A stretch of DNA of 64,000 nucleotides from Clostridiales bacterium (GTDB taxonomy: Bacteria > Bacillota > Clostridia > Lachnospirales > Lachnospiraceae): positions 1-64,000 of the forward strand of contig JAHZHN010000007.1 of NCBI GenBank assembly GCA_019420275.1, written 5' to 3'. This document shows positions 9,147 to 18,390 of the stretch, piece after piece; within the stretch, counting starts at the first letter, position 1, and every line of letters starts with the position of its first letter. The notes beneath the pieces were generated by a model. It was not told the DNA's origin, did not search any database, and saw nothing but the letters and a program-made list of their open reading frames with translations. The position numbers and the translations under genes were made by a program.

Positions 9147-9695
9147 TCATGGTTCCTCATCTTCCATATAGATTCTTCCCAATGTAAATTTTTTAGGGCT
9201 GGATATCTTTTCGGAATTTTCCACCGCCTCTACCATATATTCTCCAAATGAAATCGGTATTTTTTCTTCTGCTGAAAATACATCCCTGAGATTTTTCTCT
9301 GTTTCTAAAACAAAGACAGATTTTGCAATCTGAGGATGCCCAAGCAGTTCCCTGATAATCCCAGGATCCTTTTGTCCATTTCCAAAAATAACAACTTTTA
9401 AATGTCCAAAGTTCAGTTTTTTTCTCTGATACTCTCCCCACTTTTTATTGGCATCTGCAAAAGAATCCGCCAAAAATGTGATGGATCTGGATGGTACTTT
9501 TGTTCCTGAATTGCTTCTCTCACTGTCAAAATCTCCATAAGAATAGCGCACGAGATATTTGTCATTAATTTTTTCAAATCCCATAGCCAGAATATAGCTG
9601 CTGTCTTCGATATCTTTCCTGTCCCCACACCCGGCCAGAAAAACTGTCAGCAGGCAAAACAGCAGACAAACGATCCATTTACTGTTTTTGCGCAT
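9147..9695 (-). CDS. Short Ger(x)C-family spore germination lipoprotein
   Basis: 182 residues. A lipoprotein signal is clear: Lys/Arg start, hydrophobic stretch and lipobox LAGC, with the Cys near residue 23. The rest is the Ger(x)C N-terminal domain (KDIEDSSYILAMGFE and, later, LNFGHLKVVIFG). Full-length GerC subunits run to roughly 370-400 residues, so this protein lacks the C-terminal domain. No continuation is visible in any frame before the terminator, so it is either a naturally minimal subunit or the remains of an old deletion. It overlaps gerB by 17 nt and ends the operon. It would sit on the outer face of the spore inner membrane with the GerA/GerB subunits. Confidence 0.85.
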   Translation of the reverse strand: MRKNSKWIVCLLFCLLTVFLAGCGDRKDIEDSSYILAMGFEKINDKYLVRYSYGDFDSERSNSGTKVPSRSITFLADSFADANKKWGEYQRKKLNFGHLKVVIFGNGQKDPGIIRELLGHPQIAKSVFVLETEKNLRDVFSAEEKIPISFGEYMVEAVENSEKISSPKKFTLGRIYMEDEEP

Positions 9696-10737
9696 CCTTT
9701 CTCCTCCTTCTTACCATTAAAAATAATATCACCGGAAGCAGCAGCCCGGCTGCCAGATTTCCATAAAGAAATAATGTAAAATGCTCCCATATCACATCCC
9801 AATAAGAAAGCAGCAGATTGGTTCCTAAAAACAAACCTCCATAGGACAAAATATTCCCTGCAATCCTTCCTTTGCCTCCAAACGCCTGGTGAAGGCCCTC
9901 ATTTCCATAAAACAAATATCCGCTGAAAACGCAAAAAACTCCAACAATCCAAAAAGCAATCAGGAAGATATCAAGCCTTGCCATAATCCCTCCAGGGATT
10001 GCCACCCCCTGTGCCATGGACATCACCGGATTTGGATCCAGCATAGTAAGCTTTCGCCCAAGAGACCCCAACACTGCACAAAAAATTCCGAGGAACAAAA
10101 TTCCCACAGAAAGGAATGACACAGCCTTCATTCCTCCATTTTTCATGTTTCCACGATAAAACCAAACCAGCTCAATAGGATGAAGCAGCGCCAGCAAAAG
10201 CAAACTGCCCTGCGCAAACTCCTTCCATTCAAAGGCTGTGATTTTAATTTCTGAAAATGCCAGATCTCCGGCACTCAGAAGCAAAACTGCAAGAACCGGA
10301 AGAAGTACAAACCAGAAGATGCCTTCCATCACTCTGGCACGGTTTTTTAGTCCCATTCGGTTCATATAATATGACAGAACCAGAAGCGGCAGACCGACGA
10401 TAAAACTCTGCTTCTGTCTCAGCATATAGGTTTCCGCCATCGATATGATATAACCATAAAAAAATGCCGCATTGATCCAGAATCTCAAATAGTACAAAAC
10501 AGCAGCCCACCGATACGTTCCCAAAACTCTTTCCATGGGAATTCCCTTAGCAGTTCTGGACGCCATCAGCACATAAAGCCATGCCAGGATCCAGACCGCC
10601 GCTACTGAAAGGACTGCGCTGTGACTGTTTCCTCTCAGGGCTGTCTGAGGCAGAAAAAGCGCTGCAGCTGAAAATATCTCCAGGATAAAAATCCTGTTGC
10701 CCTGCCTTTCCGTAATCCATTGATCGTTACCGTCCAT
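9679..10737 (-). CDS. GerB-family spore germination permease subunit
   Basis: About 352 residues with roughly ten transmembrane helices, of the amino acid-polyamine-organocation fold used by GerAB-type germinant sensors. The N-terminal segment before the first helix (ERQGNRIFILEI) is typical of the family. AAGGAGG abuts an ATG at 10743 with no spacing, so the second ATG at 10737, 6 nt downstream of the ribosome site, is the likelier start. It overlaps gerA upstream and gerC downstream, which indicates coupled translation of one receptor complex. The germinant is not predictable from sequence; amino acids are the usual ligands of the family. Confidence 0.88.
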   Translation of the reverse strand: MDGNDQWITERQGNRIFILEIFSAAALFLPQTALRGNSHSAVLSVAAVWILAWLYVLMASRTAKGIPMERVLGTYRWAAVLYYLRFWINAAFFYGYIISMAETYMLRQKQSFIVGLPLLVLSYYMNRMGLKNRARVMEGIFWFVLLPVLAVLLLSAGDLAFSEIKITAFEWKEFAQGSLLLLALLHPIELVWFYRGNMKNGGMKAVSFLSVGILFLGIFCAVLGSLGRKLTMLDPNPVMSMAQGVAIPGGIMARLDIFLIAFWIVGVFCVFSGYLFYGNEGLHQAFGGKGRIAGNILSYGGLFLGTNLLLSYWDVIWEHFTLFLYGNLAAGLLLPVILFLMVRRRRKDAQKQ

Positions 10738-12238
10738 TTTCATCCTCCTTCTGCCTTCTTCTTGCTCCTTTCCGGGTAAATTCCGGGCGCAGCTTCATAC
10801 GGCAAAACGGTGCACGCACCACATAATCCTGAAAAGCCCATACCTTTCCATCCCCCTTAGCCGTTGTGGGATACATATATGGAACTCCATAGCTTTCCAG
10901 CTGAAAAAGATGCAGAAATACTGCCAGAAATCCCAGAAAAAAGCCATAAAGTCCCCATACAGCACACATGAAGATCAGAAAAAATTTCAGCAGACGAAAC
11001 GCCCCGGTAAAAATTTCGTTTGGAATAGAAAAAGATGCAATGGCAGTCAATGCTACAACAATTACCACAATTGTACTGACCAGGTGCGCCTCTACGGCTG
11101 CCTGTCCTACAATCAGTCCTCCAACAACTCCAATGGTCCCTCCCAGCTGTCCGGGCAGACGGATTCCTGCCTCCCGCAGCAGTTCAAATGCAACTTCCAT
11201 CAATATGACTTCCACCACCACCGGGAAAGGCACACCTTCCCTGGCAGACACCAGCGCCAGCAGAAACGGCGTTGGCAGGATTTCCGGATGGAATCCTGCA
11301 ATTGCTATATAAAATCCCGGCAGACCTACCGCAAGAAATGCCGACAGATATCGCAAGAACCTTGCAAATGTCGCCGTTTCCCAGCGATTATAATAATCAT
11401 CGCTGGCCTGAAAAAAAACATTGGCCGTCACTGGAAGCAGAATGGCCATAGGAGAGTTGTCCACAATAACAGCTACTCTTCCTTCCATTAATCCACTGGC
11501 GGTTTTATCCGGGCGCTGGGTTAGCTGATACATAGGAAAAAGAGTCTTGTATTTCTTTTCCAGGAATTGTTCCAGCATCCCGCTGTCAAACACTCCATCC
11601 ACACAAATTTCCGCAAGTTCGTCCTGAATCTGGCGGATTACCGCTTTCGGAGCAAGATCTTCAATATACATAAGCGCATAGTCCGTCTTGCTCCTTGTTC
11701 CGACCTGCTTTTGAATGACTTTCAGTCTTGTATCTCGGATTCTCCTTCTGACAAGCGCTGTGTTAATCCTAAGCGTTTCATTAAAACTATCTTTCGGGCC
11801 GATCATCGCCGCTTCCTGATCTGCGGTCTGTACTCCCCGATTTGGAAAAAACCTGGTTGATATGGTCACAGCCTGGTTCACGCCATCGATAAACAAAATG
11901 GTATTCCCTGACAGTACCCCCGTTACTGCTTCTTCCATTTCCGAAATCCATTTCCTGTCTGCGCTCTCTATGATGCCCCAATCAAAACTTTCTTTTTCTT
12001 TTTTCATCTCCTCTGTAAGCAAAGGCTTTACAATGGATTCCTGGATCATATCCACATTAACCAGTCCATCCATATAGATCAGAAAAATTTTCGTTTCTTT
12101 CTTTTTCCCGATATGAAATTCCTTCTGAATCAAATCGCTGCAGTCTTTTAGGACTTCCTTGATATAAAGGATGTTGTGCTGCAGATTTTCTGATATCTTT
12201 CCTATTAATTTATGATCTCTGCCATGAAACCGATCCAT
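10727..12238 (-). CDS. GerA-family spore germination receptor subunit
   Basis: 503 residues. The soluble N-terminal half carries the GerA-family segments IFLIYMDGLVN, VSGN-like LSGNTILFIDG and NRGVQTADQEAAMIGPKDSFNE split over residues 50-175. The C-terminal half has the membrane helices, including GLPGFYIAI and LGGTIGVVGGLIVGQAAV. It is first in the three-gene gerA-gerB-gerC operon and overlaps the next gene by 11 nt. In the forespore this complex forms a ligand-gated ion channel in the inner spore membrane. AAAGGCGG lies 5 nt before the ATG. Confidence 0.93.
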   Translation of the reverse strand: MDRFHGRDHKLIGKISENLQHNILYIKEVLKDCSDLIQKEFHIGKKKETKIFLIYMDGLVNVDMIQESIVKPLLTEEMKKEKESFDWGIIESADRKWISEMEEAVTGVLSGNTILFIDGVNQAVTISTRFFPNRGVQTADQEAAMIGPKDSFNETLRINTALVRRRIRDTRLKVIQKQVGTRSKTDYALMYIEDLAPKAVIRQIQDELAEICVDGVFDSGMLEQFLEKKYKTLFPMYQLTQRPDKTASGLMEGRVAVIVDNSPMAILLPVTANVFFQASDDYYNRWETATFARFLRYLSAFLAVGLPGFYIAIAGFHPEILPTPFLLALVSAREGVPFPVVVEVILMEVAFELLREAGIRLPGQLGGTIGVVGGLIVGQAAVEAHLVSTIVVIVVALTAIASFSIPNEIFTGAFRLLKFFLIFMCAVWGLYGFFLGFLAVFLHLFQLESYGVPYMYPTTAKGDGKVWAFQDYVVRAPFCRMKLRPEFTRKGARRRQKEDENGR

Positions 12239-12301
12239 AATAACCGCCTTTCTTTTCCTGTTATCTGTTATTATGGAAAAAAGCTCCTCATTTTATACAA
12301 T

Positions 12302-12347
12302 AAAAATCCCTCCCGGATAACAGCACATTTTATTAATCCGGGAGGGA
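12302..12347 (-). terminator. Terminator after the GntR gene
   Basis: TCCCTCCCGGAT and ATCCGGGAGGGA form a perfect 12-bp stem at 12307-12318 and 12336-12347 with a 17-nt loop. On the minus strand it is followed by TTTTTA. It separates ispE-gntR from the ger operon. Confidence 0.85.
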
Positions 12348-12363
12348 CACGACCACTCTTTTT

Positions 12364-13038
12364 TTAGTCTTCCTCTTTTATATTGCGGATAACCGTCATT
12401 TCCTGGTTATCGATATGCCTTTTCATAATCTTTCTGGCTTCTTCTTTCTTGCCGGCAAACATCGCTTTTGCCAGTTCCCGATGCTCATTGAGAAGCACCG
12501 TGTGATACTCCGTATCTTTTACATATTCTAAACGATAGCGATACATCTGCTCTCTCAGATTATTAATGATCTGAATCAGCCTTGCATTTCCAGTAGCCTC
12601 AAAAATCACATCATGAAAGTCCACGTCACTGTCTGCGATAGCAGCATTATCATCTGATTCGATGGCTTCCTCGAATTCTTTGAGAGCTCTTTCAAGATTT
12701 TCCTTTACTTCATCATTCATTCGCTCTGTGGCAAGCTCTGCTGCCAGCTCTTCCAGAGAACTTCTGACTTCCAGAACGTCTCTCAGGTCCTTTTCCGTTA
12801 TCTTGGCCACTTCCGCTCCTTTTCTTGGAATCATAACGACCAGACCTTCCAGTTCCAGCTTCCTGATAGCTTCCCTGACCGGTGTCCGGCTAACCCCTAA
12901 ACGATTTGCCAGAGCAATCTCCATCAAACGTTCTCCCGGCGCAAACTCACCAGTTATGATTGCCTGCCGCAGCGTATTAAATACCACATCTCTAAGAGGC
13001 AGGTATTCATTCATATTTACTTTTAATTTATCACTCAT
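12364..13038 (-). CDS. GntR-family transcriptional regulator, FadR/FCD subfamily
   Basis: 224 residues. The N-terminal winged helix (about residues 10-75) contains the GntR signature with LANRLGVSRTPVREAIRKLE. The C-terminal all-helical FCD ligand domain has DVDFHDVIFEATGN and the later HRELAKAM, which supply the metal-binding Asp/His set typical of carboxylate-sensing members. AGGAGGAA lies 7 nt before the ATG. It follows ispE by 27 nt and is probably cotranscribed with it. No operator or catabolic partner is obvious nearby, so its target is unknown. Confidence 0.9.
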   Translation of the reverse strand: MSDKLKVNMNEYLPLRDVVFNTLRQAIITGEFAPGERLMEIALANRLGVSRTPVREAIRKLELEGLVVMIPRKGAEVAKITEKDLRDVLEVRSSLEELAAELATERMNDEVKENLERALKEFEEAIESDDNAAIADSDVDFHDVIFEATGNARLIQIINNLREQMYRYRLEYVKDTEYHTVLLNEHRELAKAMFAGKKEEARKIMKRHIDNQEMTVIRNIKEED

Positions 13039-13065
13039 CGTTTCTTCCTCCTGCTTCCTCTATTG

Positions 13066-13926
13066 TTATACTGGTTTGACCACATAAGCCTGCTTGACAT
13101 CCTGTATTCCTCTCAGGGATTCCAGCGCTCTGCGTGCCGTGCGCTTCTCTTTATAGATTCCGAAAACCGTCGGTCCGCTTCCGCTCATGAGCGCTCCCTC
13201 AGCCCCATGCTCCAATAAATGTTCTTTCAGATCACGAATGATCGGATGCTTCGGAATCGTCACAGTCTCCAGGACATTTTCCAGTTTGCCGCAGATCCCA
13301 TCCAGATCCTGATTTTCCAAATCTTTTATCATTCCGTCGATATCCGGATGTCTTTTCAGCTGATCCAGCTTCAAATTCTTATACGCAAAAGCAGTAGACA
13401 CACTGATTCCCGGTTTTGCAATCAGAATCCAGCAGTCCGGCATTGGAGAAAGCCTGGTCAGCTTTTCTCCGATTCCCTCCGCAAGAGCCGTTTCACCCCA
13501 AATACAGTATGGAACATCTGCTCCCAGTGAAACTCCGATCTCACACATTTCTTCTGTGGAAAGATTCAGCCCAAACAGCTGGCTCATTCCTTTGATCGCT
13601 GCGGCGCAGTTGGAACTTCCCCCTGCCATGCCTGCCGCTACGGGAATTCTTTTCTTCAAATCAATCGCTACTCCAGAGGAAATATGATATCTTTCTTTCA
13701 TTAGCTCAACTGCCTGATATACTAAATTTTTCCGATCTGTAGGCAGAAAAGAAAGATCACACTTCATCATAATATTTTCTTCCTCCGTCTTGCTCATCGT
13801 CAGCGTATCATAAAGGCCTACGGTCTGCATAATCATACGAACCTCATGATAACCATCCGGACGTCTTTTAACGACATCCAGACCAAGATTGATTTTCCCG
13901 AACGATTTTAGAACGATACGATCCAT
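13066..13926 (-). CDS. ispE: 4-diphosphocytidyl-2-C-methyl-D-erythritol kinase (IspE)
   Basis: Phosphorylates CDP-methylerythritol in the non-mevalonate isoprenoid pathway. The GHMP-kinase motif is IPVAAGMAGGSSNCAAAI; the substrate-side Lys lies in SFGKINLGLDV near the start, and the third motif is LMSGSGPTVFGIY. I start at the ATG at 13926 because GGAGGGAG lies 6 nt upstream; a further in-frame ATG at 13944 sits upstream of that site and would add six residues. Length is then 286 residues, typical of the family. Confidence 0.95.
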   Translation of the reverse strand: MDRIVLKSFGKINLGLDVVKRRPDGYHEVRMIMQTVGLYDTLTMSKTEEENIMMKCDLSFLPTDRKNLVYQAVELMKERYHISSGVAIDLKKRIPVAAGMAGGSSNCAAAIKGMSQLFGLNLSTEEMCEIGVSLGADVPYCIWGETALAEGIGEKLTRLSPMPDCWILIAKPGISVSTAFAYKNLKLDQLKRHPDIDGMIKDLENQDLDGICGKLENVLETVTIPKHPIIRDLKEHLLEHGAEGALMSGSGPTVFGIYKEKRTARRALESLRGIQDVKQAYVVKPV

Positions 13927-14041
13927 AATGTGCTCCCTCCGCATATTTGATCTGCAACTTTTTACATCATGTATACAAAATATTATAATATTGTTCTAAA
14001 AAAAATGCAATCTTTATTTCTTGCCTTTTCGTTCTCCTGAT

Positions 14042-15601
14042 CTAATGATTTCCCATTTCTTTTACAATCAGCAGACGATCCCCAGGATTTACCTCTTCCA
14101 CTCCTCCATTTTGCTCCTGGATGCTCTCCACTGTGGTAAAATAATTTTTTGCAATAGACCACAGGCTGTCGCCTTCTTTGACAATATATCCTATAATACC
14201 AGGTATTTTTTGAATGGCGTCATAATCCAGCGGTTCCTCTTTGATGTCTGTCATAACCCTCTGCTTTTTCTTTCGGAAAGATATGAAATCAAATACCACC
14301 GAAGCCTTGATCTCTATTTCATTTCCTTCGGCAGGAACTGCTGTCATCTGATCCAGCCTCACGTCCAGCTGATAATCATCTTCTCCGGTCAGGCCTTTCG
14401 CCTCAATAAAAAAGGAAAATGGTTCCATATAGGAATCACTCATGACCGGCATCTGATCATCAGTCGAAAGATACAGAACATCCGCCATCCAGACTCCTTC
14501 CACTTTCAGCCCCTGTTGTGTCACTTCCACATCATCCACGCTGCAGCTTCCCTTGACCGTCAGCACCTGCAGCAGCTTTCCCGGCTCTTGTTTGATTGGA
14601 AAATTTTTCACTGCTTTCATGATTGCCTGATTCTTTCCGATCAGTGTTTCAAAATCAAAAATTTTATATTCCGGAATCAGTTTTGCCCGCATTGTATAAC
14701 CGTCATCCACATAGGAAAGAGTCTGATCTTCATAAATCTTAATATCACAGTCCAGAGTCGCTTCTACCGAGATGACCCGTTCTTCTCCATCTGCGTCCGG
14801 CCGGACTTCCAGCTGCTGGCTTCCTAAAACAATCCCTATCCTGCCCACCATACCCGGGGAACATTCATAGCACTCCATTTCTGTCGTAACCGGCACTTCC
14901 CATCTGGCATACTGAACCGGCATCTGATCGTCTTCGCCCAGATACAGGAGAAAGACATGCATTGTTCCCTGAATTTCGATGGCATGATCCCCGATTTTCC
15001 CCTGGAGGTTTTCCATATCAATCTGACTCCACAGGATTTCATAAAGATTAGCTTTATTGGACGGAAGAACCAGTTCTTCCTTCAGTCTGGCAATATCTTT
15101 TTTATTCACGATCAGATCTGTAACCTGAATTTCTTTTTTCAGGGTAGAGACATCTTCGTCATAAATATCCACGATAACCTCTTCTTTTATCTCCTCATTT
15201 ACCTGCAAAATAAAAGTCAGGAGCACACGGATGCTTAATTTTCTGGAATTGATCAAGACCGTATTGATATCATCAATCGTATATTTTACTTTTACATAAT
15301 CTGCCGGTATGACTCCGTCAATATGTATGTATTCCTCAAACGGGAGAGAATATTCCAGCGATTCAAGAAACGTACGCGGATCACTGGTGCCATAAAGCCC
15401 CTGGAACTTCAATTCTCCCTTCATCCGAATGCGGTCTACCATCATCTCTGTTTCCTGAATCTGGACAATCCCCTTTGTCTGTATCATCTTTTCCACATCC
15501 GGCTTGGTATCCGGAACATTACAATCCTGATCTATTGTAATCTGTACCCGTTTCCTGTCTTTCGATGCGATTCCATAAAAATCTTTCTTATTAAATTCCA
15601 T
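14042..15601 (-). CDS. SipL-like spore coat assembly protein (SPOCS/DUF3794 plus LysM)
   Basis: 519 residues from the ATG at 15601, which has GGGAGGAA 4 nt upstream; a longer frame to 15670 lacks a good ribosome site. Repeated SPOCS (DUF3794) beta-rich modules fill most of the protein, with motifs such as KVKYTIDDI, YECSPGMVGRIGIVLGSQQL and LLQVLTVKGSC. A LysM domain closes it (YIVKEGDSLWSIAKNYFTTV, near residue 470). This size and layout match clostridial SipL, which binds the ATPase SpoIVA through its LysM domain and anchors the coat to the forespore. Expression under mother-cell sigma E is expected from the family but no such promoter was read. Confidence 0.86.
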   Translation of the reverse strand: MEFNKKDFYGIASKDRKRVQITIDQDCNVPDTKPDVEKMIQTKGIVQIQETEMMVDRIRMKGELKFQGLYGTSDPRTFLESLEYSLPFEEYIHIDGVIPADYVKVKYTIDDINTVLINSRKLSIRVLLTFILQVNEEIKEEVIVDIYDEDVSTLKKEIQVTDLIVNKKDIARLKEELVLPSNKANLYEILWSQIDMENLQGKIGDHAIEIQGTMHVFLLYLGEDDQMPVQYARWEVPVTTEMECYECSPGMVGRIGIVLGSQQLEVRPDADGEERVISVEATLDCDIKIYEDQTLSYVDDGYTMRAKLIPEYKIFDFETLIGKNQAIMKAVKNFPIKQEPGKLLQVLTVKGSCSVDDVEVTQQGLKVEGVWMADVLYLSTDDQMPVMSDSYMEPFSFFIEAKGLTGEDDYQLDVRLDQMTAVPAEGNEIEIKASVVFDFISFRKKKQRVMTDIKEEPLDYDAIQKIPGIIGYIVKEGDSLWSIAKNYFTTVESIQEQNGGVEEVNPGDRLLIVKEMGNH

Positions 15602-15670
15602 AAAAATTCCTCCCTGTCTGTATATACCAATATATTCAGACAGAGAGGATTCTATGCCTTCATCATTCAA

Positions 15671-15919
15671 TTAATTTTCCAGCAGCATCATCCGTACATC
15701 CTTTGTTATCACATCCTGATAACTAAAGCTTACGGTCTTATTCTGATCCTTTCCGGATTCATCTTCGATTTCCACTAGAAAAATGTTGGGATATGTTTCT
15801 CTTATGATTCCCCGGGCAGTTTCAAATTTGTGCCGTCCCCGGTTTGCGCTGATTTTGATTTTGTTTCCGATTTGCTGATTAATTGACTGACGAACTCTTT
15901 GCAGGTCTAATTGTGTCAT
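15671..15919 (-). CDS. Veg-family protein
   Basis: 82 residues from the ATG at 15919, preceded by GAGGTGA; the frame can be extended to 15964 but without a ribosome site. The whole protein is the Veg/DUF1021 domain, a small beta-barrel (SINQQIGNKIKISANRGRHK, then ARGIIRETYPNIFLVEI). Bacillus veg is highly expressed and linked to biofilm control and spore outgrowth; its molecular activity is not well defined. It is transcribed from a near-consensus promoter toward sipL, 69 nt away. Confidence 0.88.
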   Translation of the reverse strand: MTQLDLQRVRQSINQQIGNKIKISANRGRHKFETARGIIRETYPNIFLVEIEDESGKDQNKTVSFSYQDVITKDVRMMLLEN

Positions 15920-15976
15920 GAATTTCACCTCATTCCATATGCAGATTGTATACACTCTCCACATAGTTTAAATATA

Positions 15977-16005
15977 ATTTTATCATTTTACCCGTCTTTT
16001 GTCAA
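15977..16005 (-). promoter_or_regulatory. Strong sigma-A-type promoter of veg
   Basis: On the minus strand TTGACA (16005-16000), a 17-nt spacer and TAAAAT (15982-15977). Very strong veg promoters are known in Bacillus, so this fits the family. Confidence 0.75.
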
Positions 16006-16029
16006 ATTTATACAGCTTTGTGAATCTTT

Positions 16030-18390
16030 TTAATTCAGGATTTTTTCCAGCAGATTTACAGACGCCATGGCGTCTTCTGTATAGTAATCAGCACCAATAT
16101 CCTGTGCGATATCTTCTGTCAGGACAGCTCCTCCCACCCAGATTGGAATCTGGCATCCGTCTTCTCTCAATGCCTGAATCGTTCTTTCCATTGATGCCAC
16201 TGTTGTCGTCATAAGAGCGCTTAATCCAATGGCCTTCGGCTGATACTTTCGATTTGCTTCTACCACAGTCTCGACTTTCACATCTTTTCCCAGATCAATC
16301 ACCCGGTATCCATAACTTTCCAGTACAACCTTTACGATATTCTTTCCAATATCATGGATATCTCCTTCTACAGTCGCCATAATCACTGGTCCTTTTTCTT
16401 CCCCTTCTTTCAGGGAGAATGATTTCTTGATGATTTCAAATGCCATCTTTGTCGTTTCCGCTGACTGAATCAGCTGCGGAAGAAAAATTTTCCCGGTTTC
16501 ATAATCTTTTCCTACAGCATCCAAAGCGGGGATGATTTCCTCATTGATCACAGCCAGAGGCTCTTTTTGTGATAGTTTTTCTTTCACCGCCGTCTCCACC
16601 TCATCTTTTAGTCCGTGCATGATCACATCCCTAAGATCAAAGGAAACATTTTTTGCAGGTTCCCTCTTCACGGTCTCTTTGGACTGATTTTGAATATAAA
16701 TCTGACTGTCCACATCTTTATAAAAGAGTACATGAAAAGCATCGATCGTGCCCATTAATTCTTCATCCAAAGGATTGATGATCGGCAGATCCAATCCTGC
16801 TTCCATCGCCAGAGTCAGAAACGTTCGGTTTAGGAGAGGCCGGTTTGGCAGACCAAACGATACATTGGAAACCCCAAGCACCGTATGAACGCCTAGTTTC
16901 TTTACCATTTTCATGGCGCGCAGGGTCTCTTTTACTTCTTTTTGCTGTGCAGAGGCCGTCAATGTCAGACAATCTATAATGATATCTTCTTTTCCAATTC
17001 CATATTCCGCTGCTTTTTTTATGATTTTCTTTGCAATCTCAAAACGCTCTTCTGCTTTTAGCGGAATCCCTTCATCCAAAGTCAGGCCAATTACAACCCC
17101 TCCATATTTACGTACGATTGGGAATACCGCTTCCATAACTTCATCTTTTCCATTAACGGAATTAATGATAGGCTTTCCATTATAATATCTGCAGGCCTTC
17201 TCAATTGCCTCAGGATTGGAACTGTCGATCTGAAGAGGAACTGTCACAACTTCCTGAAGCATCTTTATAACCTTTTTCATAGTTTCCGGTTCATCAATTC
17301 CCGGAAGTCCTACATTGACATCCAGCACCCGTGCCCCTGCTTCTTCCTGGCGAATGGCTTCCACAACCAGTTCATCATACCGTTCTTCCAAAAGAGCTTT
17401 TTTCATTTTCTTCTTTCCAGTGGGGTTCAGTCTTTCCCCGCAGACAATCACCTTGTCCCCAAACACTACCGTCTGTGTTGGCCCAGATGTTTTCGTCTTC
17501 TTTTGAACCGTTCTTGGCATCGTCATTTTCGGAGCTGCCAAAGCCAGCTGGCGGATAAACTCCGGCGTTGTTCCACAGCATCCTCCTGCTATAGCGGCTC
17601 CTTCCTTCATGTAGATTTTCATTTCTTCCACATATTCTTCCGGAGTCACATGATAATGAGTCACTCCGTGTTCCAGACACGGAAGTCCTGCATTCGGCTG
17701 AAGGATGACCGGAACAGATGCCTCATTTAAAATTCGATGGATGATCGGTTTCAATTCTTTTGGGCCAAGGGAGCAGTTGACGCCAAGAGCATCCACACCC
17801 AGTCCCTCTGCTACATTCACAAAAGTCTCCGGATCGTTTCCTGACAGCGTTCTTCCATTTTGTTCAAATGTCATGGTCACAAAAACCGGAAGATCTGTAT
17901 TCTCCTTTACCGCAAGTATTCCTGCTTTTACCTCATACAGATCACTCATAGTTTCAAACAGCACAACATCCACCTGATCTTTGACTGCCAGAACCTGCTT
18001 TGCAATAATTTCATAAGCTTCATCAAATGTCAGTGTTCCCATAGGCTCCAGGAGCTGTCCGATAGGTCCGATATCCAGCGCAATGTAAGCATCCTGCTCC
18101 CGTCCAGCTTCTTTTCTTGCCTGTCTGGCATTTTTCACCGCTGCCCGCAGCATTTCCTCTGCCTCATATTTTGCTTCCTCCATTTTCAGACAATTGCATC
18201 CGAATGTATTGGTCGTAACAAAATCTGCCCCGGCTTCCAAATAACTTTTATGAATCTTTTTCAGAAGTTCCGGCTGTTCTATATTCAGTTCTTCCGGGAT
18301 ATCTCCCGCACCTAGTCCAGCCTTTTGAAGCTGAGTTCCCATGGCTCCGTCAAATATCAGCAGCTCTTTTCCTATTCTATCTCGTAGCAT
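16030..18390 (-). CDS. metH: Cobalamin-dependent methionine synthase, three-domain form
   Basis: 786 residues. Transfers the methyl group of methyl-tetrahydrofolate to homocysteine through cobalamin. Domains: homocysteine methyltransferase (residues about 1-290; zinc ligands in GVNCSLG and GGCCGTT), pterin-binding barrel (about 315-560), cobalamin cap, and B12-binding Rossmann domain (about 660-786) with the base-off ligand motif EGDIHDIGKNIV. The AdoMet reactivation domain found at the C terminus of E. coli MetH is missing; it is encoded by the gene immediately upstream, which overlaps by 19 nt. The operon also holds metF and a probable B12 importer. Confidence 0.95.
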   Translation of the reverse strand: MLRDRIGKELLIFDGAMGTQLQKAGLGAGDIPEELNIEQPELLKKIHKSYLEAGADFVTTNTFGCNCLKMEEAKYEAEEMLRAAVKNARQARKEAGREQDAYIALDIGPIGQLLEPMGTLTFDEAYEIIAKQVLAVKDQVDVVLFETMSDLYEVKAGILAVKENTDLPVFVTMTFEQNGRTLSGNDPETFVNVAEGLGVDALGVNCSLGPKELKPIIHRILNEASVPVILQPNAGLPCLEHGVTHYHVTPEEYVEEMKIYMKEGAAIAGGCCGTTPEFIRQLALAAPKMTMPRTVQKKTKTSGPTQTVVFGDKVIVCGERLNPTGKKKMKKALLEERYDELVVEAIRQEEAGARVLDVNVGLPGIDEPETMKKVIKMLQEVVTVPLQIDSSNPEAIEKACRYYNGKPIINSVNGKDEVMEAVFPIVRKYGGVVIGLTLDEGIPLKAEERFEIAKKIIKKAAEYGIGKEDIIIDCLTLTASAQQKEVKETLRAMKMVKKLGVHTVLGVSNVSFGLPNRPLLNRTFLTLAMEAGLDLPIINPLDEELMGTIDAFHVLFYKDVDSQIYIQNQSKETVKREPAKNVSFDLRDVIMHGLKDEVETAVKEKLSQKEPLAVINEEIIPALDAVGKDYETGKIFLPQLIQSAETTKMAFEIIKKSFSLKEGEEKGPVIMATVEGDIHDIGKNIVKVVLESYGYRVIDLGKDVKVETVVEANRKYQPKAIGLSALMTTTVASMERTIQALREDGCQIPIWVGGAVLTEDIAQDIGADYYTEDAMASVNLLEKILN

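Noticed and set aside
11567..11860. Plus-strand frames opposite gerA and other minus-strand genes
   Set aside because: They are shadows of well-supported genes with no ribosome sites or recognisable domains.
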